Below are positions 1-8,236 of a stretch of DNA of 23,923 bases, piece after piece; position 1 is the stretch's first letter; each line of letters starts with the position of its first letter. The notes below the pieces were generated by a model. That model was not told the origin of the DNA. It ran no database searches and saw only the letters and a program-made list of their open reading frames with translations. This DNA comes from a virus, in IMG/VR virus record IMGVR_UViG_3300025132_000299, positions 1 to 23,923 of that record; one strand, 5' to 3'. The position numbers and the translations under genes were made by a program.

Positions 1-369
1 TTCTACACATTCTACAGTAGGAGTTTTACCCAAGGGATAATCAGCATCTGCTAACCGATCAATCATTCCTTTGGATATTTTATTTGGTGATGGTGGGACT
101 ATTTTTCTTCTGTTTGTTTTTTCAATAAGATCAGATATAACATAATAATTGTTTTCATCTTCACAAATATGTTTCCATCTATGAAAATTCACATTGCCTT
201 TGTCCACATAAGTGATTACTGAATACAATTTCTCTGGGCTTACAAATGTAAGTTCATACATTCCAAGCGGTGATATATCTGTTACTTTAAATTGATTGTC
301 AATCTGATACAGCGGGTCATTGAAACCAAATCGCTCATAATCAAACTTCTTTTTGTATGAATGTCTCAT
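1..369 (-). CDS. Hypothetical protein, C-terminus cut by window edge
   Basis: An open frame runs from an ATG at 369-367 to the window edge with no stop, giving 123 visible residues; the rest lies outside. The start is supported by a GTGAGG Shine-Dalgarno-like site just upstream and by a consensus promoter at 401-429. The visible protein begins MRHSYKKKFDYERFG, is rich in charged and aromatic residues, and has no signal peptide, membrane segment or motif that I recognise. It is the last minus-strand gene seen and lies beyond the structured RNA region, so it is probably transcribed apart from the tail genes. Function unknown. Confidence 0.75.
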   Translation of the reverse strand, partial: MRHSYKKKFDYERFGFNDPLYQIDNQFKVTDISPLGMYELTFVSPEKLYSVITYVDKGNVNFHRWKHICEDENNYYVISDLIEKTNRRKIVPPSPNKISKGMIDRLADADYPLGKTPTVECVE

Positions 370-400
370 AATCCTCACTTTCTAATTAAAATACTGTTCT

Positions 401-429
401 AGTATATACTATATTTATGAAAAAGTCAA
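401..429 (-). promoter_or_regulatory. Sigma70-type promoter for the gene at 1-369
   Basis: On the minus strand, TTGACT (424-429) and TATACT (401-406) are separated by 17 bases. The predicted start of transcription is near 394, about 25 bases before the ATG at 369. The -10 lies inside the perfect palindrome AGTATATACT (401-410), which could also be an operator. Confidence 0.75.
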
Positions 430-445
430 GTTTTTTCAATAAGAT

Positions 446-473
446 AGGGGTCAAAACCGTAATTCTGACCCCT
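446..473 (-). terminator. Hairpin downstream of the structured RNA, possible second terminator
   Basis: AGGGGTCA and TGACCCCT form a perfect 8-bp stem around a 12-base loop. On the minus strand it is followed by ATCTTATT, a poor U-tract, so termination is uncertain. It sits between the structured RNA and the promoter of the last gene, where an insulating terminator would be expected. Confidence 0.4.
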
Positions 474-478
474 TTATG

Positions 479-518
479 AAAAAACTATCAATTGTTTTGG
501 CAAACGAACTAGATAGTT
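479..518 (-). terminator. Probable intrinsic terminator of the structured RNA
   Basis: On the minus strand, AACTATC (518-512) pairs with GATAGTT (489-483), with an inner GTTT/AAAC-type stem and a 4-base loop. It is followed by a run of Ts at 484-479. The outer stem is AT-rich, so termination may be partial; the GC-rich hairpin at 446-473 follows directly. Confidence 0.5.
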
Positions 519-815
519 GTTATTAATAAATTGTATTGACGCAATGGGCTCTAAGAGCAGTATTTTGAAAGGAGCCTTATCATGGATGATAAGCTGTCGT
601 CAATACTAAATGTCAACTTTTAGATTGTAATGGGTGCAAATACTAAGAAAGCACTTGCACAAAACTATTTATGGTTGCACTCGCAACCTGATAACACTCG
701 TTATCGAATTCTGTAAGTGAAGGGTAATGCTATGAGCGTATATTACCTTGGAAATAGAATATGATATTGGAATGCAAATTGCAACATCAAAAGGATATAA
801 TGCAAACCCTTCACT
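479..815 (-). ncRNA. Candidate structured noncoding RNA, about 340 nt
   Basis: No gene fits this gap, but it is filled with stems. In RNA order: AGTGAAGGGT (815-806) pairs perfectly with ACCCTTCACT (725-716). Two 6-bp hairpins follow (705-690 and 688-673), each with a GAGT loop. TTGCAC-type pairing joins 660-655 with 639-634. A 9-bp helix (606-598 with 541-533) closes a three-way junction holding two smaller hairpins (593-576 and 577-546). A final hairpin (518-512 with 489-483) runs into six Ts (484-479) and looks like an intrinsic terminator. The promoter at 823-851 predicts transcription starting at about 816-815, the first base of the first helix. I do not recognise the family. Confidence 0.55.
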
Positions 816-822
816 ATATGTA

Positions 823-851
823 TTTATACTATATTATTTTGATTTTGTCAA
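823..851 (-). promoter_or_regulatory. Consensus sigma70 promoter driving the structured RNA
   Basis: TTGACA (851-846) and TATAAA (828-823) on the minus strand are spaced by exactly 17 bases. The promoter overlaps the last codons and stop of the gene ending at 834, so it is not needed for that gene. Its start point falls at about 816, where the stem-rich region begins. Confidence 0.8.
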
Positions 852-1364
852 GCTCTTTTCGTATCGGTTTATATGTCCGTATACAGTTTGTCTGATAAGG
901 TTTAGTTCTAAACATATTTCTTTCTTGGTATAACCTTGTTTATGCATTTCTATAACCTTGTATTGTATATCGTGATATTTGGGTCTTAGGCTCCATTTGG
1001 TAGCATCTTTTTGACTGTAATGTTTTACCCATACCCACGGATCATCACCAAACCTTTTTTGTAGGTATGATTTTTTTCTTATTACTGCCCAAGGATTATA
1101 ACTTAGATGTTCAACGTGTTGGTAATTTTCCCAATTTTCTAGTTCTGTTTTTAAACAACTGGTCATTATGAACCAATGTTCTGGTGCACACCAATGTCTA
1201 AAACTATAGGCACCTTCATATCCTGTGGGACAACCCTGTGGATGTTTTGTCATAAACATAAATCGAAAATGTTTTGCTTCTGTTGCTATGTTGTGACTTC
1301 TTAGGAAGCCATTGCATCTTCTACTTACATCTGTTGGATTTTTTGGGGGTCTGCTTTTATTCAT
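834..1364 (-). CDS. Helix-turn-helix protein of unknown role
   Basis: A 176-residue protein. Roughly residues 133-168 read as a resolvase- or transposase-like helix-turn-helix: KVIEMHKQGYTKKEICLEL, then NLIRQTVYGHINRYEK, where the second part would be the recognition helix. The first 130 residues are rich in Trp, His, Tyr and Cys and match no family I know; the Cys residues (…GCPTG…HWCAPEHW…) could bind metal, which is a guess. It starts 7 bases after the fibre gene stop with only a weak ribosome site (AAGAA), so it is probably translated from the tail-operon mRNA. A DNA-binding protein at the end of a late operon could be a regulator or an HNH-like accessory factor; no HNH motif is clear. 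Confidence 0.75.
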   Translation of the reverse strand: MNKSRPPKNPTDVSRRCNGFLRSHNIATEAKHFRFMFMTKHPQGCPTGYEGAYSFRHWCAPEHWFIMTSCLKTELENWENYQHVEHLSYNPWAVIRKKSYLQKRFGDDPWVWVKHYSQKDATKWSLRPKYHDIQYKVIEMHKQGYTKKEICLELNLIRQTVYGHINRYEKSLTKSK

Positions 1365-1371
1365 TTTATTC

Positions 1372-3033
1372 TTATGTTGATGCTACTGCTCTATCTGTTA
1401 CTCTTCTCCAAGCACTTCCATCGTAGAAACAAGGAACTGCTCCACCTGCGTCATTTGTGCAAAATGCCATAGCACCTGCACCAATACCTGATGTTGGTAA
1501 GTTTGCTACTGTATAACTAGGTAATTCAAAAGGAACATTGATAGAACCTCTTTTAGGAGTTACATCTAATTGACCATTTGTAGGACTGCTTGATGCATTA
1601 TCAATAGCAATAAGTTTCATTTTGTTTTGACTTGGATCTGTGCTTGTAAATTCACAGTTAAATCTACCTGCTTGTCTATCTACTGCATCATCTTTGAACT
1701 TGAATGTAATACTTTGTTGTCTAGTTCCACTACCAATAGTAGAACCTGTGTAATCACTTTGACATTCAATAACATTGTGTAGATCATCTGTTAGATCACT
1801 GCTCATGTCTGTGCTGATGAACATACTGTTGCTGTTTGTTCTGACACCTTCAATATCTACTGGTCCTGTGAGAACAACTTTACCTGTTCCGTGTGGATCT
1901 AATTGTATATTATTATTACTTGCACTTGTTATAATCTTATTACCACCTAAATCAAAATCACCAGTTAATGGTGTGCTTGTTCCACTTGATAATAATACTG
2001 TTCCACTTGCGTCTGGTAATGTAATGGTATTATTTTGTGAGGGATCTGCTGGATATATGCTTGTGAAAAAATCATTGTCTGTGTCACCACCTAAACCTAT
2101 TTTATTACCTGCACCAAAAAACAATCCATTTCTATTGAATGTTGCGATAGTTTCCATACTGCCATTTGCAACAATATTAAATTGCATTCTGCCTCTTTCA
2201 CTACCGCTGTTTGTTCTTTCTATCTTACCTTCAATATTTGCATATGTATCTATATTACCTGCACTATCTTGTCCTTTGAATATTAATGTTCCTAGCAAAT
2301 CATCTGTGGCTGGACTTGCACTAGTTCTTTCTAATACAATTTCTGGACCTGCGGCCGCACCATCATCTGCTTTTTGTAATTTTAGCAATCCACTATCCGA
2401 TTCGTCAATCAATAATGTTCCATCTAAATTTGGTAAACGGATTAATCTATTTGATGTAGGATCTTCAACACTTAATTGTGTTCTTACATCATCATCTGTA
2501 GAACCTTCAAAATATATATCATTGCTGGCATTCATAAACAGACCTTTTCTGCTCATAGTCATTACTGTTTCATTGCTACCGTCATTCATAGCCTGAAATA
2601 ATATAAGGCCTCTTTCAGCACCACTATTTGGCTTACCAATCATACCTCTTATACCTGAGTATGTATCAGTATTACCAGCACTATCTCTGCCACGAAATTC
2701 AATACCACCAATTACATCATTGTCTGCTGGACTTGCACTTATTCTTGTTAAGTTCATTTGTGGTCCTACTAACGCTCCATCATTTGAATATTGAATGTTC
2801 AACGGAGCGGCATTTGTGCTTCCACCTGTGATTTGTGTTTGTCCTGTGCCATTTGGTGCTAATACAATATTACCATTTGATGTTGTAATTAAACTTCTAC
2901 TGTTAACATCAAGATCTCCACCAAGCTGAGGGCTAGTGTCATTTACTACATCTGTTAATACATCAAGACCACTTGCTGTTTCAATATCAATTGGTTGTGA
3001 TACTATGTTTCCGTCTAAACCTACTAATCTCAT
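1372..3033 (-). CDS. Tail fibre or receptor-binding structural protein with internal repeats
   Basis: A 553-residue Gly/Asn/Thr/Ser-rich beta-type protein. The N-terminal PQLGGDLDVNSRSLI motif (residues 35-49) is typical of fibre proteins in marine phages, and a degenerate copy (LTGDFDLGGNKIITSA) occurs near residue 356. Two tandem modules of about 133 residues (78-210 and 216-348) align with each other. The C-terminus (LPTSGIGAGAMAFCTNDAG… to DGSAWRRVTD) resembles a common fibre-tip ending. It follows the J-like tip gene with a TAATG stop-start overlap, as expected for a fibre attached to the tail tip. Receptor binding is inferred from position and style; the receptor is unknown. Confidence 0.8.
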   Translation of the reverse strand: MRLVGLDGNIVSQPIDIETASGLDVLTDVVNDTSPQLGGDLDVNSRSLITTSNGNIVLAPNGTGQTQITGGSTNAAPLNIQYSNDGALVGPQMNLTRISASPADNDVIGGIEFRGRDSAGNTDTYSGIRGMIGKPNSGAERGLILFQAMNDGSNETVMTMSRKGLFMNASNDIYFEGSTDDDVRTQLSVEDPTSNRLIRLPNLDGTLLIDESDSGLLKLQKADDGAAAGPEIVLERTSASPATDDLLGTLIFKGQDSAGNIDTYANIEGKIERTNSGSERGRMQFNIVANGSMETIATFNRNGLFFGAGNKIGLGGDTDNDFFTSIYPADPSQNNTITLPDASGTVLLSSGTSTPLTGDFDLGGNKIITSASNNNIQLDPHGTGKVVLTGPVDIEGVRTNSNSMFISTDMSSDLTDDLHNVIECQSDYTGSTIGSGTRQQSITFKFKDDAVDRQAGRFNCEFTSTDPSQNKMKLIAIDNASSSPTNGQLDVTPKRGSINVPFELPSYTVANLPTSGIGAGAMAFCTNDAGGAVPCFYDGSAWRRVTDRAVAST

Positions 3034-4556
3034 TAATCTTTCTCCAAGTATGTTGCATCTGGTGCATATTGTTCTAATATAACATCTACTGTTGCATCTG
3101 GGAACAATGTAATACTATTTACTCTAAATTTTTCTGCTGTAAAGTTATAAGTTTCGTGTGTCACTGTGACAGGGTCACCTACGTTTAGTTTTAGTGCTTC
3201 GTGACTTGCTTTAAACTGCATAATAGTTTGATGTCTACTTAAATCTAAATAATATGTTCCTATACGTGTTGCTAAATCATTTGCATCTGTTGTTGAACTT
3301 ACCATTGGCAAGTCCACACTCTTTTCATTTACTACACCACCATCTTCTGTGAGGTATGTTGAATTTTCTACAATTAAACTATCTGCTTGAAAGTCTAAAT
3401 CTGGGTTAAAGAAGTTTACTTTCATTCTGTTAAATCTTGATTTTTTACTACCTAAACTAGTAGTAATTTTACCTAACATATTATCTTTGTTAAAATCAAA
3501 TGCACTTGTGAAACTTTCTTCTTTTACTGGTTTGAGTTGATATTCACCATTTGCATAAACCAAGTTCATGTTAGCACAAGTCAATAGTTTTTGTGTATTA
3601 TTGAATAGTGTATCAGCTGTATCTAACGCACCATTAAATGTAACGTTTGTTTGTCTTACACCACTTATTGTAGCTGTTAGCAATGTGTTAGCCCAAGTTC
3701 TAGCTGTTTTAAAACTTTCAATGTTTATATCACTTGTTGATATTCCTTTTCCATAAACTGGATCTGTAAGATAATCATATATTATGTTTGCTGGGTTTTT
3801 ACGTTCTGCATCTGTGTTTACATATGTAGTAGGATGAACACCTGTGCCACCTTCGCTTACTGCTTTTACTTTTTTACCTTTTACATCAACTGTAATAGTA
3901 GGAGCACCTGGGAATACATCTCTGTCATATTGCATAATAGCATATATGTAAGCTATACCCTTCATATTATGATTGCTGGTCCACTCTACACTTTTATTGA
4001 AACTACCTACTGTGAAACTTGTTCCACTTACATTATCATTTGCACTTGTTTGGTTGTGTGCACCTAACCACATTCTCAATGTTAGTTTACCACTAAATTC
4101 ACTGGTTATACTTCCGCTTTGACCTTTAACACTTCCACTCCAAGCTTCTGTGTTATTGAATTGTATTGCTGTTATATCATCAATAGCATTTGCACTTGTG
4201 CCTGATGCACCTTGTGCTACTGCTAATACAACGTGTAAATATTCTGTATCATTATCATCACTAACATTTCCATCGCCATCACTGGTGTTTACATAAGCAC
4301 GAACACCACCCATACGTCTATCACCATATACTACTGGAATAGCCGCAACGTTTGAACCTTTGTTAAGCAAGAAGCCACTGTCTGTAACACCAGCTCCACC
4401 ACCGCCTGGTTTAGGTCCTAATACTGAACTAGCGGCCGCTTGTAATACGAAACTAAATGCTGTAGCCGCAAATCCGCTTAACCCCAATGCCGCCGCGGCA
4501 TACGGAGCAAATACTGCTACCGCAATCATTGCTAAACTTTTTACAGCCTTACCCAT
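3033..4556 (-). CDS. Tail tip protein, J-like (central fibre / tip attachment)
   Basis: A 507-residue protein. Residues 1-45 hold an Ala-rich hydrophobic stretch (AMIAVAVFAPYAAAALGLSG) common at the start of phage tip proteins. It then runs into a GGGGAGVTDSGFLLNKGSNV region followed by PVVYGDRRMGGVRAYVNTS, which is the hallmark opening of J-like proteins. Later parts (…NPANIIYDYLTDPVYGKGI… and …LNVGDPVTVTHETYNF…) also match this family (putative phage tail protein, shorter than lambda J at ~1130). It lies last in the hub block, after the NlpC-like gene, as in lambda and gene transfer agents. It forms the tail tip and probably organises the fibre coded next. Confidence 0.88.
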   Translation of the reverse strand: MGKAVKSLAMIAVAVFAPYAAAALGLSGFAATAFSFVLQAAASSVLGPKPGGGGAGVTDSGFLLNKGSNVAAIPVVYGDRRMGGVRAYVNTSDGDGNVSDDNDTEYLHVVLAVAQGASGTSANAIDDITAIQFNNTEAWSGSVKGQSGSITSEFSGKLTLRMWLGAHNQTSANDNVSGTSFTVGSFNKSVEWTSNHNMKGIAYIYAIMQYDRDVFPGAPTITVDVKGKKVKAVSEGGTGVHPTTYVNTDAERKNPANIIYDYLTDPVYGKGISTSDINIESFKTARTWANTLLTATISGVRQTNVTFNGALDTADTLFNNTQKLLTCANMNLVYANGEYQLKPVKEESFTSAFDFNKDNMLGKITTSLGSKKSRFNRMKVNFFNPDLDFQADSLIVENSTYLTEDGGVVNEKSVDLPMVSSTTDANDLATRIGTYYLDLSRHQTIMQFKASHEALKLNVGDPVTVTHETYNFTAEKFRVNSITLFPDATVDVILEQYAPDATYLEKD

Positions 4557-4979
4557 TTACTTTCTCCAATTTCTTTTTTCTAATTTTTTAAATGCTTTAG
4601 GATGATATCCTTTTATTTCTTGTCCTTCAGGAACTGTCCAGAAAGCACCTTCAAAATAAACATAAACACTGGCATAGTAACCTCTCTCTATTGTTACTAC
4701 ATCACCATTTTCCCATTGTGGGTTTTTTGCTTTTAGTTCTTTGTAATCTCTGAGATGCAACCACATAGATGGTGTTATTTTTAAGTTTCTCATAAACTCT
4801 TTTGCACCTTCTTTGTGACTGTATGCACCCTTTACTTTATCTTCATAATCTGTTGTTCCATAAACGTAATCATGCATTTCTATAAAGAAAGTGTTGCAAT
4901 CATTTACGTTCCATTCAAATGCTTTACCTGTTCTTTTACTAATAAACGAACCCATTTTTAATTGTTGTTGTAATTCCAT
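4557..4979 (-). CDS. NlpC/P60-like tail assembly protein (DUF6950 type)
   Basis: A 140-residue protein in the slot of lambda K and GTA gp14, between the 217-residue hub protein and the J-like tip. WNVNDCNTFF (about residues 24-33) matches the W-x-x-x-D-C start of the NlpC/P60 fold, with the Cys at the catalytic position. GDVVTIERGYYASVYVYFEG (about 93-112) matches the second strand pair, but the position usually held by the catalytic His (GDVV…H-V-G-I-Y) reads ASVY, with no His. It may therefore be a structural, inactive relative rather than a peptidoglycan hydrolase. The family assignment is from recall; the missing His is seen directly. The ATG follows the previous stop by 9 bases. Confidence 0.7.
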   Translation of the reverse strand: MELQQQLKMGSFISKRTGKAFEWNVNDCNTFFIEMHDYVYGTTDYEDKVKGAYSHKEGAKEFMRNLKITPSMWLHLRDYKELKAKNPQWENGDVVTIERGYYASVYVYFEGAFWTVPEGQEIKGYHPKAFKKLEKRNWRK

Positions 4980-4988
4980 TTTAACTCC

Positions 4989-5642
4989 TTACGGTTTTTG
5001 CCATTTAATATCTTGTATAAGTTTGCTGGCATATTGAAAAGCTCTATCTCCTGCGTAGAGACTTTGTTGTCTATTATCATTTGTAATCACACCATTTGTC
5101 CTCTCATAATCCTGCCAATGACTAGCACAAGTTGCCGCCACTGTTGTTGTATCTTGTGGATCATCTTCAATTACTGGTGCACTTATTCTTCCATCAAACA
5201 TAAGCATTGATCCAAGGTTTGTTACTTCTTCATCAAAAAATACCCTGTATATTCTTACTGGTTGATCTACGTAATTGTAATTTAAAAATTGTTGTATAAA
5301 GTTAAGTGTTACACTATTACCACTACCATCATCTACAGTTTTACCAAATGCTGGAACACCTGCTAAACTTATGGTTATTTCACTGGTTGTAAATAATCTT
5401 TCTTCTGATATCTGACTAAAGCCTAAAAAACCACCTAAACTTGTAAATGTTTTTGTAGCTGTTGTTCCTGCACTATCTGTATCACTTATTTCAACATCGT
5501 GTGGTGCATTTGTAATATAAATCTTTTCAAGACTGTTATCACTTTTCTTACGAAGCTCTATTGCTAGTGCTTCAAAACATCTCAATGTTTTCTTACCTAG
5601 GGCATCAAAAATATTACCACTGCTAAATCTACTTGTTGTCAT
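4989..5642 (-). CDS. Tail hub protein, DUF2163 / lambda L-like
   Basis: A 217-residue protein between the distal-tail candidate and the NlpC-like gene, the position of GTA gp13 (DUF2163) and lambda gpL. Typical traits are the early ALAIELRK segment, …YITNAPHDVEIS… with a …TSLGGFLGFSQISEERLF… stretch, the …EITISLAGVPAF… strand, and …PVRIYRVFFDEE…MLMFDGRISAPVIEDD… These read like the …V.I+R..f….l.G.i….. core of baseplate-hub proteins. Its ATG overlaps the upstream stop at 5642. It probably forms part of the tail hub joining tube and tip. An iron-sulphur Cys cluster as in lambda gpL is not apparent. Confidence 0.72.
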   Translation of the reverse strand: MTTSRFSSGNIFDALGKKTLRCFEALAIELRKKSDNSLEKIYITNAPHDVEISDTDSAGTTATKTFTSLGGFLGFSQISEERLFTTSEITISLAGVPAFGKTVDDGSGNSVTLNFIQQFLNYNYVDQPVRIYRVFFDEEVTNLGSMLMFDGRISAPVIEDDPQDTTTVAATCASHWQDYERTNGVITNDNRQQSLYAGDRAFQYASKLIQDIKWQKP

Positions 5643-8224
5643 TATTTAAACTCATCAAAATCAAATCTGAAACTAGCTCTGTAGAATCCATCTGCGTTTT
5701 TTGAAAATTCATAACTGTCTTCACCCAATGTTACCACAACGTGACTTGGATTTCTAAACATTCGTGTATCTCCATCTTTTGCTTGTCTTGGTCCATATGC
5801 AACTCTGGCTTTTACTTCACCAAACTTGTTACTTGTTGGATTATCGTTTATCACATAGTATAAATTACCATTACCATTTCTTGGGCCAATCAATACATCA
5901 CCTCTTTCAAATACTTTAGTTTGACTTGCTTGTAATCCCTCAAGCAATATTAGTTTACCACCAGCACTTACTGGATCTTTTATTCTTAAATTATTAGTAA
6001 TTGCTGTGTTTTGTGAATCTGTTCTTTCATTGTAGAATAAATGAACTGTTGATCCCATATTGTTGCTATAATTTCTTAAATCAAAATAGAAAGGCATACT
6101 TTGTCCTTGTGCCGCTAATGCTAGTGCTTCAAACTTTTTCCAATCTGAGGCTGACATTGGAGCATAATTTACTTCCAATTGATATTTGACCACACCACTT
6201 GTTCTAGCATACTTGATACCACTTTGTGATACCGCTGTGCTTGTAGGTTGATTTACTGTAAATTGAATACTAGATGGAGTCACGTGTTTTGGCCACAGTT
6301 TGTGTGTATCTGTAAAGCCTGTATCAACCCATTCATCATCTGTATCAAATACATCTGGTGCATATGGTGTTGGTGTAACATATTCATCTGCTTTTGCGTT
6401 GATAGGAAATAACCCAACTTTTTCTATAACATGAGTTGCTGGTTTAGCTGGACTGCCACTTAATATAGCAGTATTTTCAATATTAACTGAACTTGTTAGT
6501 CCAAGTCCTGCTAATGTAAACAATCCTCTTTTAGGAAAACCTTCTAGATCACTTGTGCCAGTTAAGAAACCACTACTGTTTACATTTGGTGTGCCTGTTG
6601 GCGTTGTAATATATGTTGGAGTGAATGCACTTGTTTGTCCTGGTCTCCAAAACTTTGTAAAGTCATATACAGCACCTGGTTGTGAATTATTATTAGTATC
6701 TTGATAGAAATAACTGTTTCTGCCTGGACTTCTAATATTATTACCTGCCATTTGATATATCAACTTATCAAAATTTTGATTATCATCATTTGTTGTTTTA
6801 TTTCCACTATACAATGTAGATGCTTCACTTGCTAGTGGATGTGTTAACGGTGATATTGGTGTTAAACTTGTATCGTTCAATGAACCGTGCCATAATAATC
6901 CACCAACATTTGTTCCACTTCTTGGACATTTTAATGTTTGTTTACTTGTTCCTGTGCCATATAATCCTGGTGATTCAACTCTGTAACTCCAGAAGTCAAT
7001 GATCTTAATATTACCTGTGATAGCACCACTGCCATTTGTTGCTGTTAATACACTACTATCTCTGGCACCAAATGTTCCTGTAGGATCTGTTAGTATTTCT
7101 AAATTACCTGTGCTTTTTGTATACTTGTATCCAAAAAAAGCTGTGTCATCCATACTGCTTGGTATAGTCTTACTTGTTCCAGTTCCTGCTGTTAGTTGAA
7201 CTCTACAAAAACCTCTGAATATGTTTGTTTCATCTTCAGTGTTTGTGTTTGGTGTCATATTTTGTGATTCTATATTTCCACGCAATGAGTTAAAACTACT
7301 ATCACTTATATCTACAGCTATTGCCGCGGCACTTCCACTACTTGCTATACTAAATGGAATACCGCCTGAGGCTGGTGATGCAAACTTATCTTTACCTTGT
7401 CCACTTGTGATTGTTGCGTGTGTTGTTCTACCTGAATCTGTGTAAACTAGATAACTGTTTGATCCACTTATCTTTTCCAAATACAATAATGTTCCACTTG
7501 AAGCGGCCATTGTTCCTGTTAGGTTTGCTGGTGTTATAGCTACTTGTAATACATCACCTGTTGTAAATGTTTCTTGGAATCCATCAAAATGCAATACTGC
7601 ATCTTGTGATCCTGTTCCATCATCTAACATTGTTAAAAAGAAATCACCTTGATGATTTAAAGTTGCGTCAGATATTTGTTCTAATTGTGTAAGACCTGAG
7701 TCTTCACATAATACTAGATTAAAACCATCTAATATTTGACAAAATGCTCTTTTTGTGTTGAATGCTCTATCATTTCTTCCTGTTGAATCATTATCAAATC
7801 CAAAAAACTCTATTTCTTCACCATTACCAAATTCGTGTGCGTGTGTGAACTGTATTCTAATATGTGGCATATTGTTGCTGTTTAGTTCATGGTGTATACC
7901 ACCAATTGTTCTACCATTTGGTTGAATGTTGAATTCCATTTCTGGATATTTTGCCAACATATTGAAAGTTGGATTATCATCATCACTGAAACTGCTATGA
8001 TAATGTTTATAAGCCGCGAATCCTAAATTTAATTGATCTCTTGTTCTGCTTAAACCGCTGTAGGTTAAATTATTTGTTTGTGCTGGTTTGTATACATATG
8101 TTAATACATCATTAACACGTTTACTTAATCCTGCACTATTGTCGTCTTTCCAATCATTTGAATCTGTTGCGTATCCATTAGCCCCATTGTTGGGCCAATT
8201 CCATACATCATTTAAATCTGCCAT
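5642..8224 (-). CDS. Large tail structural protein in the distal-tail position
   Basis: An 860-residue protein directly after the tape measure gene, where lambda M or the GTA distal tail protein (DUF2460) sits. The last ~230 residues carry a candidate distal-tail module: …QFTVNQPTSTAVSQSG… then …YQLEVNYAPMSASDWKKFEALALAA… and …SMPFYFDLRN…, similar in style to domains that shape the tube-tip ring. The first ~600 residues are Ser/Thr/Asn/Gly-rich and beta-like, with no motif I recognise, and could be a decoration or host-binding extension. It is far longer than a plain distal tail protein (~200-250), so a fusion is likely. Its ATG lies 12 bases after the tape measure stop, with a GGAGTC-type ribosome site. 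Confidence 0.65.
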   Translation of the reverse strand: MADLNDVWNWPNNGANGYATDSNDWKDDNSAGLSKRVNDVLTYVYKPAQTNNLTYSGLSRTRDQLNLGFAAYKHYHSSFSDDDNPTFNMLAKYPEMEFNIQPNGRTIGGIHHELNSNNMPHIRIQFTHAHEFGNGEEIEFFGFDNDSTGRNDRAFNTKRAFCQILDGFNLVLCEDSGLTQLEQISDATLNHQGDFFLTMLDDGTGSQDAVLHFDGFQETFTTGDVLQVAITPANLTGTMAASSGTLLYLEKISGSNSYLVYTDSGRTTHATITSGQGKDKFASPASGGIPFSIASSGSAAAIAVDISDSSFNSLRGNIESQNMTPNTNTEDETNIFRGFCRVQLTAGTGTSKTIPSSMDDTAFFGYKYTKSTGNLEILTDPTGTFGARDSSVLTATNGSGAITGNIKIIDFWSYRVESPGLYGTGTSKQTLKCPRSGTNVGGLLWHGSLNDTSLTPISPLTHPLASEASTLYSGNKTTNDDNQNFDKLIYQMAGNNIRSPGRNSYFYQDTNNNSQPGAVYDFTKFWRPGQTSAFTPTYITTPTGTPNVNSSGFLTGTSDLEGFPKRGLFTLAGLGLTSSVNIENTAILSGSPAKPATHVIEKVGLFPINAKADEYVTPTPYAPDVFDTDDEWVDTGFTDTHKLWPKHVTPSSIQFTVNQPTSTAVSQSGIKYARTSGVVKYQLEVNYAPMSASDWKKFEALALAAQGQSMPFYFDLRNYSNNMGSTVHLFYNERTDSQNTAITNNLRIKDPVSAGGKLILLEGLQASQTKVFERGDVLIGPRNGNGNLYYVINDNPTSNKFGEVKARVAYGPRQAKDGDTRMFRNPSHVVVTLGEDSYEFSKNADGFYRASFRFDFDEFK

Positions 8225-8236
8225 TTTGTTGACTCC

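Noticed and set aside
585-598. A short string (GATGATAAGCTGTC) reminiscent of a common cloning vector promoter region
   Set aside because: Only about 14 bases agree, the flanks differ, and the bases are part of paired stems, so chance similarity is more likely than vector contamination.
582-623. A 13-codon plus-strand mini-gene with AAAGGAG ahead
   Set aside because: No plus-strand promoter is near. The ATG and flanks are inside the CTTATC/GATAAG hairpin of the minus-strand RNA structure, which explains the bases better.
2351-2358. NotI sites (GCGGCCGC) at 2351 and 4432 in AT-rich DNA, as a sign of cloning
   Set aside because: Both are within runs of three Ala codons in intact structural genes and follow the GCG-GCC-GCN codon pattern seen elsewhere.
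1775-2596. A long plus-strand frame (273 codons) opposite the tail fibre gene
   Set aside because: It is a Leu/Pro/Ser-rich mirror of a well-supported structural gene, without a ribosome site or promoter. The same applies to the 282-codon frame at 9687-10535 opposite the tape measure gene.
1372-3033. A diversity-generating retroelement acting on the fibre gene
   Set aside because: No reverse transcriptase, template repeat or variable repeat with A-specific changes is visible; the internal repeats are ordinary protein modules.
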